Source: Cylindrodendrum hubeiense
Taxonomy: Eukaryota > Ascomycota > Sordariomycetes > Hypocreales > Nectriaceae
Direction of reading: 5' to 3'
NCBI GenBank assembly: GCA_014621425.1
Contig: JAANBB010000385.1
Coordinates: 1 to 38,934, forward strand
DNA length: 38,934 nt
The position numbers and the translations under genes were made by a program. Under the pieces are notes generated by a model. The model was given only the letters and a program-made list of their open reading frames with translations, was not told where the DNA came from and did not search any database. How positions within the stretch are numbered: the stretch's first letter is position 1; each line of letters starts with the position of its first letter. Positions 18,101 through 29,018 of this stretch are shown in pieces.

Positions 18101-20346
18101 TGGAGCAGTAGCTTGGGTGGGTGGAAGGGAGGGTCAGGTGATAGCTCGATCGGCTACTGTACGAAAGCGTTGTTAGTCCCATTGGACTGGAGGAGCCGGC
18201 GTAATATCACGCCAGGTGCAGAGGGACAGAAGCGATAATGCGAGCGCTGTGCTGGGCCTACGGCAGGATTCCCATCTCGCGTCGCCCCGTTTTGACTCAT
18301 GCTTTCTTTTCGTGATTTATTCCCGCGTTTTCGGCCAGCCGAGCGACCTGTTGAGTCTTGGGCTCGAGGCTAAACAGGACCACACGACACTCGAGATGCA
18401 CCCGGTCCTGGGACGTTGAGATTGGATCGCTGGGTGCGCCCTGACGTCCCCTGACCCCTGGCGCAGAACCCCGTGAATGGGGACCTGCTGTCGCACAGAT
18501 ACAGGCGACCACCCCCTAGAAGGATTAGAAGGGCTAGGAAACAGCAAGGCCAGGGATGGAGGGTTTACTGTGTGTGAGCCCCGTACTTGATCCAATATTG
18601 GATGAAGCCGAGATATTCCAGACATGGTCGAAACGGGAGCCTTGTCCTGTCCCCAATATCTCGTCGGGGTACAGCACATGCCGCGCCTGACCTTATCACC
18701 CATCCATCCCGTTGCGGGTTGGAACGTCGACTAAGATACTCGCTATGGGCGCAAGCAAGGTACAGGTAGCTCCGGTAGACCTCGCAGGCAAGAAACTTTG
18801 TGCTTCAGGGCTCGTTTTAGCGGCGCCTGATCTAAGGTACCTAGGTAGGTACCGGTGGAAGCTCAGCAGCAGCTCCACTCGCTCGAGCCGGCGGGCTTCG
18901 TCCAAGCTCTCCATAGGCTTTGAGGCTTCCTGGGGGCTCGCGTTCTTCCTACGTAAGTGGCAGTCTTCCAGTAGGGCCAAGGGCCAAGGGAGCGGGGGGC
19001 TTGGAGGATTCGACGCTTGTTGGGGCCAGTGGATTATGGGGCTTGAGAGGGAGCTCTCCACTTGTCGTACCGCCTTCAAGGCTGTTCCTCGTCGCTCGTC
19101 TTCTCCACTCCCACTACTCCGGGTCCTGGCATCGCAATGATGATGGCCTCGTAACCAAATTACGGTACTTTTACTTTGCGGTACCTACCGGCTACTGGGT
19201 ATTGTCTGCGACGAACACGGTGCAACAGAGCGCACGGGAAACCCTGGTTGACGGCCACCACGCCCGCAGCCCGCGACAGCCCTGCATCTGCATCATTCCA
19301 TCCGCCTTTCATCTGCGCCGAGGTGCCTTGATCGGCACAGACCTGGGCCAGGTTTGAAAATCCTCGCCCACTCAGGCGGGACGAAGGGACATGTTTGATT
19401 CAACCGGCAACCACTCGCTGTAGAACCCCTGCTGCTATGCCGCGCCGGACCTGTGTGTCTGTGTACCTACGACGTAGTAGGCGTGTGCATGTGCCTGCGA
19501 AAACGATGCCATTCTGCTGACAACCTGGCTCCTGGTTCCTAGCTCCTGGTCGTCAACGGCACACAGCTCGAGGCCAATCGCAACAGAGACACTCGAAGCC
19601 AGCGCCCAGGGTCGTCGCAATCCCGGTGGTTCGTGTGCCGCGTGCCGTACATAATTACCTGCGGTACCTGTCTGCCTCGCCTCTAGAAGGGGGATTAAGG
19701 TACCTTACTACAGCACCTAAGGTTCCTCGCAACTAGGTTGTTGTGTGTGTCGCCACTTTGGCGCTCTCCCACTGGCTTTGCTCCATCGGCTTCATCTGCC
19801 ATACACCTACACCTACACCGCACCTCACTCAACCCTCAACTTTTCCTGCTTTCTCGCTGTCTTCGCCAGCAACCCCAGAGTCCCAGGATCCATTGCCGCT
19901 GCTGCAAAACTCTCCCCTGCTGCTTATTGAAACAGCCATCGTGCCCGCTAGTTTTTTTTTGCCGCTACAAATCGAGCATGCTGAGCTGCCAGGCCCGCAC
20001 CTTCGCCCCCCCATCCAACGAGTTCCTGCCGAGACTAATCCATCCCCGCAACCGCAGCCGGTGATTGGGGATTGGCCTTTCGACGTCGACTCCCACCACA
20101 ATCTCCGTCCGACCACCAACAGGTCTCGGCCACGGCCCCTCTTCCTTGACGACAACTTCCCGCGGGAATCACGGCCACGACGACGACAGCGGCGGATCAC
20201 TGCAGCTTCTACGCCCCGAGGGACTCTGCAGCGCCGTGGTGCCATCGCCTGCTGCTGTCCCCTCATTCGGCGCCTTCAATGCGGGACGGACGACAGCGTG
20301 TATGTGCTCATAGACGAACAATGGCCTAAGCTTGCCATCTCGATAC
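15184..20346. other. 5.2-kb intergenic region without a supported gene
   Basis: It holds the 3' region of the Ser/Pro-rich gene, a pentanucleotide repeat at 15271-15300, a 14-bp tandem pair at 16341-16368 (GATGAGATGA core), and scattered GGTACC/AGGTACCT motifs between 18830 and 19740. Open frames of 60-190 codons occur on both strands, but none has a convincing start, motif or splice pattern. A stretch at 17551-17660 reads somewhat like protein on the plus strand (KAFAAAWFTEDVVRVVDQL) but has no supported start or exons. From about 19770 the plus strand is the likely promoter and leader of the RasGAP gene. Confidence 0.5.
15271..15300. repeat. (ACTTC) pentanucleotide repeat, six units
   Basis: Six units of ACTTC with one ACTTT variant, in the 3' flank of the Ser/Pro-rich gene. 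Confidence 0.9.
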
Positions 20347-23300
20347 ATGGACGGACAAACCCTTCTACAACACACCGGTATCGATTCCTCTGCCCGGAAC
20401 CCATCGATGCCCCTCACCGTCCAGCGCGACCCCAACATGGAGCGCTCCAGCGCCTCCAACTTGAGGGCCGCCTTCAGGGCTACGCTCAATCCTTCCGGCA
20501 CCATCCGCGCCGTTACGCCCGACTTGACCGACCCTACATCCCCGGGCAACCCAGCCCGATCCTCACCGCGGCCTCAACTCACAACAGAGCTCACCGCGAT
20601 CCATCCCCGGCGGACCTGCCCGTCGCCAAGGCATGGTCTTCAACGAGGTCTTCTCCGAATCCTACGAGAGCGGCGACTCGAGCCCTCCTCAACACCTACG
20701 GCATACCAGCGGGAGCATGCGACCCAGAACCCGAACCATGGATGCCTCCATGCTCGCCCAGCGGAGTGTGCCACCCACAAGTGAGCGCCACCGAGTTGGG
20801 AGCGTGAGTTCCTCGGGATCGCAACATCCATCCGACGAGCCGAAACCCAGTGCGTCTCTGGATACTCTGACATATCGCTCGCCCGTCTCAATACGAGAAC
20901 CCGTGTCTACGCCCAAAGAGAAGAAGAGTTCCAGCAGACGCCTCATGAAGAGGCAATCTTCCCGCCCTACATCGCCCCTCATCTCTCCGCCTCCGACGGT
21001 CGACTCTCTTCCGCTCCCAATTGCCACGGATGATGCAAACAAGGTTTTGCTACTGATGAGGACTCTATGTGGCAGGATGCGCGGCGAAATCGAGTATCAG
21101 GGCGAGTCTGGAGGACCCTGGCACACCGGCGTGGCCTATATCGAAGAGGAGAAGGGATGCCTGATGTTTGACTCTGGCCAGAACGGGCCATTCCACATCA
21201 CCCTAGTCTCCGACTTGCAGGGTTGCAGAGTGCTCCCGGTCGACTATCCTGAACAAACCAAGGAGTGCCTAGAGCTCGTGTGCGTTCAGCCTCCCGTGGA
21301 GATTCTAATATGTCCGCTGGTCGCTGAAGAGTTCGACTTGTGGTTGGCAGCGTTGCTTTGCTGGCAGCAGCTCCGGCCGACGGGAGTTAAGCTGACCAAC
21401 GGAAAGCCGGCTAACCCAACGCTATCCAGGCCTGAACTAAAGAGGCACGGGCATTCCTCTGAGAAAACAAAACCTACCAATATTATCAAAGTCGGCAAGG
21501 TGATGCTGTGGGACAAGGGTTTAGCGGGTTCTCCCAGGGCCATTGTCAAGCGGCCGTCGACAAGAGACCTACGATCACCGACCACATCCTGGAGAAGAGT
21601 CTCTTGCATACTCCAAGATAACGGAGAGTTCAAGCTGTTGACGGAAAATGATGTGTCTGTTCTGTCAATTATTGAACTCTCCCAACTATCACGATGCGCT
21701 GTTCAGCAACTGGATCGGACCGTGCTCGATGAGGAGTACTGCATCGCCATCTTCCCTATATACGCATCGGCATCAACACATCTTTCCATCTTTCGGCCAG
21801 TTTACCTCGCACTCGATACCAGAATTCATTTTGAAGTCTGGCTTGTCTTGCTACGAGCATTTGCGGTGCCTGACATGTATAAGCTCGACGACCCCAACAA
21901 CTCGGATATCTTGGAGATTGAGAACATCGAGAGTGAGTACGAAGGAGAGGTGTTCCGCCTTGAAAAGACGATCAATGTTCGAGTTACGGAAGCCAAGCTT
22001 AGGGGGAAGCCGCCGGGCCTCGAAAATAGCATTCCAGAAAGGGGAGGGAGATCAGAGCCAGATCCTCTACTTGGAAACTATCTTTGTGAGGTCATCCTTG
22101 ATGGCGAGGTTAGGGCGAGATCAACAACCAAGACTGGAACGAAGAATCCATTTTGGCGAGAGGAGTGCGAGTTTACCGATCTTCCACCCTCGACCCCTCT
22201 CCTGTCTGTTGTCTTGAAGCGGGTGGAGGGTAACTTGGAAAGTTCAAGTAATCTGCTTCAAGCATCTGTGGGTCTCCCCAAGACTCGAAATCTGCAAGAG
22301 TGTGTGGTTGGCACAGTCGACATATCCCTTGAAAACGAGGATCAGGGTGAGACCGAGGATTGGCTTCAGGTATTGGATGACAAGGGTCAGTCGTTTGGTC
22401 AAATGTTGATCAAGGTGACTCACGAAGAGCACGTCGTGCTTCTTTCCAGGGAGTATCAACCCCTTTCGGATCTTCTACATCGCTTCCCTGCCGGTCTAAC
22501 AAACCAAGTTGCGGCGGTGGTGCCTGGACAACTGCGCCGGTTATCTGAGCTCTTTTTGAACATCTTCCAAGTGTCGGGATCTGCCGGCGAGTGGCTGATG
22601 GCACTAGTCGAGGACGAAATTGACGGCATCGGCAATCAAACCTCGATCAAAAAGTACCGATTCAGCAGCCGTCTCAAATCAAATGACACGATCGACTCGT
22701 CCACCGATCGTGAGCTGCTCGTGCGAGACATGGGCAAGTCATTGGCTGGAGAGGCAAACCTGCTGTTCCGCGGCAACTCTCTTCTGACGCAAGCCCTCGA
22801 GTTCCACATGCGCAGGTTGGGCAAGGAGTATCTGGAAGATATTCTGCAAGAAAAGATTTTTGAAATCAACGAGATTAACCCTGACTGTGAGGTCGACCCG
22901 AGCAAGGTTCCTCACGGAGCGGATCTTGACCACCACTGGAGCATGCTGATCCACCTGACGACTGAGATATGGAAATGCATTGCCAGTTCAGCTGCCCGAC
23001 TCCCTCCTGAGCTACGACATATCCTCAAGTACATTCGGGCTGTGGCCGAGGACCGCTACGGTGACTTCCTCCGCACAGTGACTTATACGTCTGTGTCTGG
23101 CTTTCTCTTCCTCCGCTTCATCTGTCCTGCTATCCTCTCGCCAAAGCTATTCAACCTTTTGCGCGACCATCCTCGACCTCGTGCACAACGCACATTCACC
23201 CTCATCGCTAAGGCACTGCAAAAGCTTGCCAATCTTTCGACGTTTGGCAAGCGCGAGGAGTGGATGGAGCCCATGAATAGGTTCTTGAATGTTCAACGGC

Positions 23301-23983
23301 AGTCCATCCGCGATTACATCGATCAGGTGTGCAGCATTCCCGCCGACCGCAGTGCCAACATGGTCCCCGCCGGCTACAGCACTCCAGTCACCATCTTGGG
23401 ACGCTTAAGTCCTACGAACAAGGAGGGCTTCCCAAGTTTACCGTACCTAGTCGACGACACAAGAAACTTTGCCGGCCTGGTGAAGCTCTGGGTTGATGCA
23501 AAGCCAATCGAGGACAAGAAGGGCGAGGTGGATGATGACCTTGTGCAATTCAATGACTTGTGTCATGCCTTGCAGTATCGTGCCGACGCCTGTCTAGCCA
23601 AGGTCGAGTCCTATCGAATGAACGAAGCCGCGTACACGCCTACCGACGAAGTCGCCGACAGCCTTGAACAGGCTTCCATGGTGGATTCCCTGTCGATTTC
23701 CTACGCCGGTTCGTCCTCGGCTTGGAACGACGTATACGAGCCGATGCCTATAAGCTCCGGCAGTGATATCGCCGACGAATCGCGCAGTCGTCGGCGCAGC
23801 AAGGAGAAACACCGTGGCAAAGTCAAAGACAGCGACGGCCGCAAGCAGGGTGGCCTCCGACATGTCAGCGCCAGTGCCGGTAACACGCTCAAGGCTAAGA
23901 ATGGCCGCGTTGGTCGGACAATCCTCAGTGGCATTATGCGGATAGGCGGCCGCGGCGAGAGCCCGGATAAGAACCAGAAATGA
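20347..23983 (+). CDS. BUD2: BUD2/CLA2-type Ras GTPase-activating protein (PH-like, C2, RasGAP)
   Basis: The uninterrupted frame from the ATG at 20633 encodes 1116 aa. Numbering from there: a disordered Ser/Pro-rich N-terminus to about 125, PH-like segments at about 130-240 and 270-415, a C2 domain at about 447-600 (YLCEVILDGEVRARSTTKTG, NPFWREECEF), and a RasGAP domain at about 640-900. The arginine finger is Arg713 in LLFRGNSLLTQALEFHMRRL, and Arg828 lies in the signature FLFLRFICPAILSPKLFNL. This domain order and length fit yeast Bud2, the GAP for the Rsr1 polarity GTPase; in filamentous fungi the target is probably a Ras/Rap-like GTPase in polarised growth. The N-terminus probably begins at 20347 (MDGQTLLQHTGIDSSAR), because protein-like sequence precedes 20633 but in another frame. 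A 76-nt GT-AG intron (20512-20587) would join the two in frame, though its donor GTTACG is weak. Confidence 0.9.
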
Positions 23984-24995
23984 GCGCTCGAAATGATCAC
24001 GACAACCCCAATAAACAGGCACCAGCATGTGCCTGTGATGGATCGAGACGGCCTTTGCCTCATGACATAATGATGACTCACTTACTCTCTTCTCTATATG
24101 TATACACGGCCCATACACTCTCATTTCATGGATGCCAACAGTGAGATACGGCTGGGTGGCAGGTGGCCAGCGGCTTCACTCTCACATGCGAGACGTTTCA
24201 TTTGTGCATCTTGACTCTTTACTTCTATTCTTGTCCTTTCTGCTTCTTGAATTTCTCCCCTTGGATGGACGGCGATCTTGCAATAGACCAGGTGTTGTAG
24301 GTGCTATTGCGGTAGAGGTGATTCACAACGTATAGAAACGTGTTCTTGTTGGGGAGTGAAAAGTGTGTATGTTTTGCGTGTCTATCAGGTTTTGAGGGAG
24401 GCTGGTGTGTGGCTTTTTGGACAGGGGCAAAGGGGGACAGGCAGAAAATACCCTTTTTGCATTCTTGCAGGTAGATAGATGGAGTGGTCGGACTCACTGC
24501 TTTGGCTGGGTGGTTGTGTTATATATCCTTGGTCGGTAGACAAAAAGAAACCAGACGTGAGTTTATTCTCCCTTTCCCAATTATTATTTGCTTCTGTGGG
24601 CTGTATGTAGTGTAGGACTGAGCCTTTATCATGCTTTATGCACAACTTACTTGCATGGCAAGGGTAGCCAATCTTCGTTGGATCGTACTCAAGTCACACG
24701 ACAGCTGCAGCTCAAGCGAGCAATCGTCATTTCATGAAACATGGATGCTGATAAGGGTTCACTGGCGATCATTTTTGAGATGATGTGTTTTATTTGCAAT
24801 GGTATCTCATCAGCGCCGACTCCTACCCGCTTCCCTTGGATGAAGTTGAAATGATGTCCTCCCTATGTTTTAACCGCGCCTGAATTTTCGAACTTTGAAT
24901 TTCTTGGCTTTTCTGTTTTTATGGTATTATATACGCCCCTATTCCCCTCCTTCGGATTAATATCCTGTGGCGGGCGAGGATGCTAAGCCACCACC
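23984..24995. other. Convergent 3' regions of the RasGAP and Cyp40 genes
   Basis: No gene is supported. An AATAAA string lies at 24010-24015, soon after the RasGAP stop. The right half (24780-24960) is AT-rich, as in fungal 3'UTRs, and precedes the Cyp40 stop on the opposite strand. Confidence 0.55.
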
Positions 24996-26117
24996 CTAGT
25001 TGAAGAACTTCTTGTAGGCGGCCTTCTCCTTGGCGGCCCGGGCAGCGGCCTTGGCCTTGACGCTGTTGAGCTCTTTGGCGACGACGCCGTCCTCGGGGAC
25101 GAGCTTGTGGGCGAGCTCGAGGTCGCGCAGGGCAGCCTCCTCGTCCTTGAGGCGGACGTGGGAGAAGCCGCGACGGTAGAGAGCCTTTGCGCGGTCAGTG
25201 TCCTTGGTGCCGCGGACATCGAGGGCAGAGGTGGCGGAACGGAGAGCATCCTCCCAAGCCTCGAGCTTGATGTTGAGGAGGGCGGAGTTGTTGTTGAGGG
25301 AGAAGCGGAGGGCGATGAGGTCGGCCTTGGTGGTGTCGGGAGAGCCTTCAGTATCGGGCTCTTCGTTGAGGTAGCGCAGGCCCTTCTGGTACTTATCAAC
25401 GGCTAGGGCAAAGCTGCCGGCCTTGAAGGCCTTGTTGCCGTAGTCCTTGCAGGCGGTGGCAATCTTCAGCACGGCAGCGGCATCGAGAGTGTCGGTGCAG
25501 TCCTCGGGGAAATCCTCGTAAGGGTCGCCCATGGCGTCGGGCTGCTTGACGTCGGCAGCGAGGGCGGCATCGCCGGTAAGCTCGCCGCAGTTGGCGATAA
25601 GTGCCTCCTTGGCGGGGCGATCACCGGACTGGGTGGACAGGTTCTCGATCTGGCGGACAATAGACTTGCCGTTGAGGACCTCGCCGAAAACGACGTGCTT
25701 GCCGTCAAGGTGGGGGGTGGGGACGGTAGTGACAAAGAACTGCGAGCCGTTGGTGTTGGGACCGGCATTGGCCATGGACAGCAGGAAGGGCTTCTCGTGC
25801 TTCAGGGGGAAGGCCTCATCCTCAAACTTGGCACCGTAGATGGACTCGCCGCCGGTACCGTCTCCCGCAGTGAAGTCACCACCCTGGATCATGAACTGCT
25901 TGATAACGCGATGGAAGATGGAGCCCTTGTAATGGAGGGGCTTGCCGGTCTTGCCAACGCCCTTCTCGCCGGTGCACAGGGCGCGGAAGTTCTCGGTCGT
26001 CTTGGGGACGAGGTCGGCGTAGAGCTCCATGGTGATGCGGCCGACGGGCTTGCCGCCGAGCGAGATGTCGAAGAAAACGCGGGGGCGGGCCGCCGAGGAA
26101 TCGCCGTCGGACGCCAT
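24996..26117 (-). CDS. CPR6: Cyclophilin-40 (peptidyl-prolyl cis-trans isomerase D), Hsp90 co-chaperone
   Basis: This single-exon gene encodes 373 aa. Residues 13-180 are a cyclophilin domain, which isomerises Xaa-Pro bonds. The catalytic set is present: Arg70 and Phe75 in [20 protein letters not shown], Gln78, Phe128 in GSQFFVTT and His141. The position equal to Trp121 of cyclophilin A is His136 ([12 protein letters not shown]), as is usual in the Cyp40 class and linked there to weaker cyclosporin binding. After a linker ([11 protein letters not shown]), residues 215-345 form TPR repeats; Lys224 and Asn228 ([10 protein letters not shown]) and Lys311 and Arg315 ([11 protein letters not shown]) sit where the carboxylate clamp for the Hsp90 MEEVD tail is expected. 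The C-terminus is Lys/Ala-rich. Length and order fit yeast Cpr6/Cpr7 and human PPID. The symbol is by family, and CPR7 is an equally fair label. Confidence 0.95.
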   Translation of the reverse strand: MASDGDSSAARPRVFFDISLGGKPVGRITMELYADLVPKTTENFRALCTGEKGVGKTGKPLHYKGSIFHRVIKQFMIQGGDFTAGDGTGGESIYGAKFEDEAFPLKHEKPFLLSMANAGPNTNGSQFFVTTVPTPHLDGKHVVFGEVLNGKSIVRQIENLSTQSGDRPAKEALIANCGELTGDAALAADVKQPDAMGDPYEDFPEDCTDTLDAAAVLKIATACKDYGNKAFKAGSFALAVDKYQKGLRYLNEEPDTEGSPDTTKADLIALRFSLNNNSALLNIKLEAWEDALRSATSALDVRGTKDTDRAKALYRRGFSHVRLKDEEAALRDLELAHKLVPEDGVVAKELNSVKAKAAARAAKEKAAYKKFFN

Positions 26118-26685
26118 TGTGATGGATTCCGGGTGTAAGACGGGGAGGGTGATCTGGGTGGTTTGGGGATAGAGGAGGGATCAATTGAATCGGGGGTTGA
26201 GGAGGGTTGATTGGGAGTTGATTGGGAGCTGGCTGAGGAGGGGAGGTTTGGTGAGGGGAGAGGTTGAGCAGGTTGAGTATGTTGGTGGGTTGGTGGTGGA
26301 CTGGTGGTGGTAGTTATTATGACTGGTAGTGGGGGGCACACAGCTGAGAGGAGGGGAGTCGAGTGGGAAGGGACGGGGAAAAAAGAATTTCAGGACCCGG
26401 CTTCGGGGATGGGCGGTTATGAATTTATTTCCGCAAGTGGAGAGCAGGGAAAGTCGTAACGAGGTCGTGGGGGGGAGTGAGAGAAATGGACGGAAACAGC
26501 AGCAAGCAGCAAGCAGCAGAGCATGATCCGAACGAGAGATGGATCGTCAGAGAAGGCCAAAGATTGCCAGAGCCGCGGCGTGATGCGGGGTACCCTACTA
26601 TGGGCCAGGGCCATTCCGAGTTGAGAAAAGAGACAACAGCGGGACGAGAGGAGACAACAAGGCAGAGAAAGACAGGTCTGGGCAA

Positions 26686-26739
26686 GCCTGTCGAGCCTGG
26701 CCAGCCTGTCGAGCCTGTCGAGCCTGTCAAGCCTGTCAA
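26686..26739. repeat. Six 9-bp tandem units (GCCTGTCGA type)
   Basis: Consecutive units GCCTGTCGA, GCCTGGCCA, GCCTGTCGA, GCCTGTCGA, GCCTGTCAA and GCCTGTCAA. The last two share the same variant, a sign of local duplication. Confidence 0.9.
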
Positions 26740-27110
26740 GCAACGCTGGCTGTCAAGGCCGCCAGACTGCGAGCAGACTGCGAACCACGAACCGCGAACC
26801 ACGGTAGCACAGCAAGTAGTAGACAGCGGCGCAATGACACAGGGCCAGGCGAACCACGCACCAGGAACACACCCCCCGCCGTGCAGCGACGCCCGGGGCC
26901 AGCAGGAGGTGGTACCGAGCACCCACGGATTAGCAGACAAGAGGATTGCAGAAGCAAGGGGTGGCGGAAGGATTCTTTTCTTCTTTCCCCCTGGGGCCGC
27001 TCACTGGCCGGGGGCCGTCGCCGGGCTGGGCTGGACCAGACCAGACCACACTGGACCATGGCAGCGCTGGAGTCTCGCGATGTGTCCCAGGTCTAGCCAG
27101 GCACAGCGCC

Positions 27111-27200
27111 GTAGTGGTGTAGTGGTGGTGGCTGTAGTGGCGGCTGTAGTGGTGGCTGTAGTGGCGGGCGGCCGCGGTGGTGGTGGCCGTAGTGGTGACC
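27111..27200. repeat. GTAGTGG-rich degenerate repeat with 12-bp units
   Basis: The core holds consecutive units of the form GGYGGCTGTAGT, flanked by GTAGTGGTGT and GCCGTAGTGG variants. Confidence 0.8.
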
Positions 27201-27295
27201 GCAGCGCACGGCACCTGTGCCAGCACCCGCAACAGCACCCGCGACAGCACATGCTGGATGCTCCTTAGCTACAGTAGCCCACGGCACAGCACAGC

Positions 27296-27400
27296 ACCGC
27301 ACCGCACCGCACCGCATCGCAGCACGCGCATGGATTTTAGTTTGGCTAACAGCAGTGACAGCAGTGGCAGCAGTAGCAGCGGTGGCAGCAGTAGCATCGA
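27296..27400. repeat. ACCGC pentamer run followed by an AGCAGT-rich run
   Basis: 27296-27320 is (ACCGC) with a terminal ATCGC variant. 27350-27396 is built from AGCAGT, GGCAGC and AGCAGC triplet combinations. Confidence 0.75.
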
Positions 27401-27610
27401 ATGCATGTCTGTGTCCGTGCCCCAGGTGTGTGACTGTGGGGTTGGGTTGTCCATGCGATCCGGCGTGCCGCGTGCGGCGTGTGTGTCTCTATGTGAGCCG
27501 AGTGACGTCTGAATCCTCACGGCACAGAGACAACATGCCGAGAAAAGAGACGACAGCCGCTGCAATACAAGGGACAACCACGGAATGACAAGGGGGGGGG
27601 GCACCTTAGC

Positions 27611-27665
27611 CAGACACACAGCAGACACACAACAGACACGCAGCAGACACGCAGCAGACACAGAT
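27611..27665. repeat. Five 11-bp tandem units (CAGACACGCAG type)
   Basis: Units start at 27611, 27622, 27633, 27644 and 27655. The third and fourth are identical; the others differ at one to three positions. Confidence 0.9.
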
Positions 27666-27793
27666 CGCTATGCCAGCGCCTGAACAGGGTCTCTGATTTG
27701 ACAGATGCCCCCCGGGGGCCATTGCGATTCCCATCCCGGGTCCTTGGGCGGGGAGGCGCTGTTACACACAGCCAAAGCTGAGCCGACCGCACA

Positions 27794-27845
27794 CATCACA
27801 GCATCACAGCATCACATCACAGCATCACATCACAGCATCAAAGCA
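27794..27845. repeat. ATCACAGC / ATCACATCACAGC repeat
   Basis: Alternating 8-bp and 13-bp units, both ending in CACAGC. The 13-bp form is the 8-bp form with an added ATCAC. Confidence 0.85.
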
Positions 27846-28069
27846 CCAGGTGGCGGCGTCTAGACGCACGCGCACAGAAGCCGGAAATCTGCTGACAACA
27901 GGATGGCATCAACAGCCACTGCCGGGCTGTTCATTGGCCCTGCCTGCCGCAAGACACCCCCGAGACAACCCCAGGATGGTCCCCCAGATACCCCCCAGGA
28001 TACCCGACAACTTGGAGGCTATGAGTTGGTGGTTTGCCGGTTTTGGCCTGCTGCAGCCCATCTGCCAGG

Positions 28070-28124
28070 CGTCGTCCATTCGTCGTCCATTCATCGTCCA
28101 TTCATCCCTCATTCATCGTCCCTT
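28070..28124. repeat. Five 11-bp tandem units (CATCGTCCATT type)
   Basis: Units start at 28070, 28081, 28092, 28103 and 28114. Each has the form C(A/G)TC(G/C)TCC(A/C)TT with minor variation. Confidence 0.9.
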
Positions 28125-28609
28125 CGTCGCAATGCGCTTCCACTTCCTTCTCCCGTGGATCTCTCTAGTGACCCTCCCCGCCGCCCGGTCTCCCCTCTCC
28201 CCTCCCACCCTCCACCACAAGAGGCTTTGACGTTACACACACCTTTTCATCACCCTGTTCTCTGCCGTGTTTGTGGTTGCTGTGCTTTTGGTTGCCTTGC
28301 TTCGCCTCGCGTTTCGCTTTCCCTTGTCCTCCTCGCTCCCTTGCCGCAAAAGGTGGAGTCGATCACCAAGCCCTTGAAGAATCAATCGTCCATGGATCGA
28401 TCATCTCCCGCGCAGTTGCCGTGTCACACCCGGAAATCTCCTTGTGCCCTGGCGCCCTTAGTTGGGGCCCTGCGGCAATCCAATCCAATCCAATCCACTC
28501 CCCTGCCGTACTCCTGCAAGTAATACCGTCATTCCCGTCAAGTTACATACGTCGTTCGCCTAGTAGCCTACTCCCCTAGTTCCCCTCCCTCTAAAACTAG
28601 GCTACGTTT

Positions 28610-28645
28610 CCCGTCCCTTGTCAAGACCCCGTCCCTTGTCAAGGG
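28610..28645. repeat. Two 18-bp tandem units (CCCGTCCCTTGTCAAG)
   Basis: The units at 28610-28627 and 28628-28645 match at 16 of 18 positions, followed by partial CCCGTCC copies. Confidence 0.9.
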
Positions 28646-28985
28646 CCCGTCCGGGCTCCGTCCCGATGCCGCCCCAACCCCCAGCCTCATTGCCCCAATC
28701 CCCTGAACCCTCTGCACGCTACGGAGCATTGGCAGCCTTTTGAGTCCCGGGAATGCCCTGTGACCCCATGGTCTGGGTCTCGTGGTTGGTTCCCGGTGGC
28801 TGGCGGCTCGGGGTTCCGGGAATGCAAGGGTGGCAGGGTCTAAGGCAACGCCAGATGAGGTGAGCCCGTGCAACGACTCGCCGGACGAGGCAGCGAGAGG
28901 AGATTGGGAGGGGGGGACAACGACAAGACATCAACCAATTCGGTTTGTGCGCTGGGGGGTTGTTGGCTCCATGTCGTTACCGGTG

Positions 28986-29018
28986 GCTGTTGGACCGCTG
29001 TTGGACCACTGTTGGATC
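28986..29018. repeat. Three 11-bp tandem units (GCTGTTGGACC type)
   Basis: Units start at 28986, 28997 and 29008. The first two are identical, and the third differs at two positions. Confidence 0.9.

Noticed and set aside
17551..18111. Protein-like stretch in the long intergenic region
   Set aside because: Only the first 35 or so codons look natural, the start is a TTG, and no splice pattern extends it.
19743..20807. 354-codon open frame overlapping the leader and N-terminus of the RasGAP gene
   Set aside because: It runs out of frame through the RasGAP coding start and is Pro/Arg/His-rich as expected of a C-rich leader.
26477..27268. 263-codon open frame upstream of Cyp40
   Set aside because: Its translation follows the tandem repeats (EPVEPVKPVK, VVVAVVAAVV) and lacks any motif.
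27611..27665. CRISPR-like short array
   Set aside because: Units are contiguous 11-mers without spacers, in a eukaryotic genome; simple tandem repeats.
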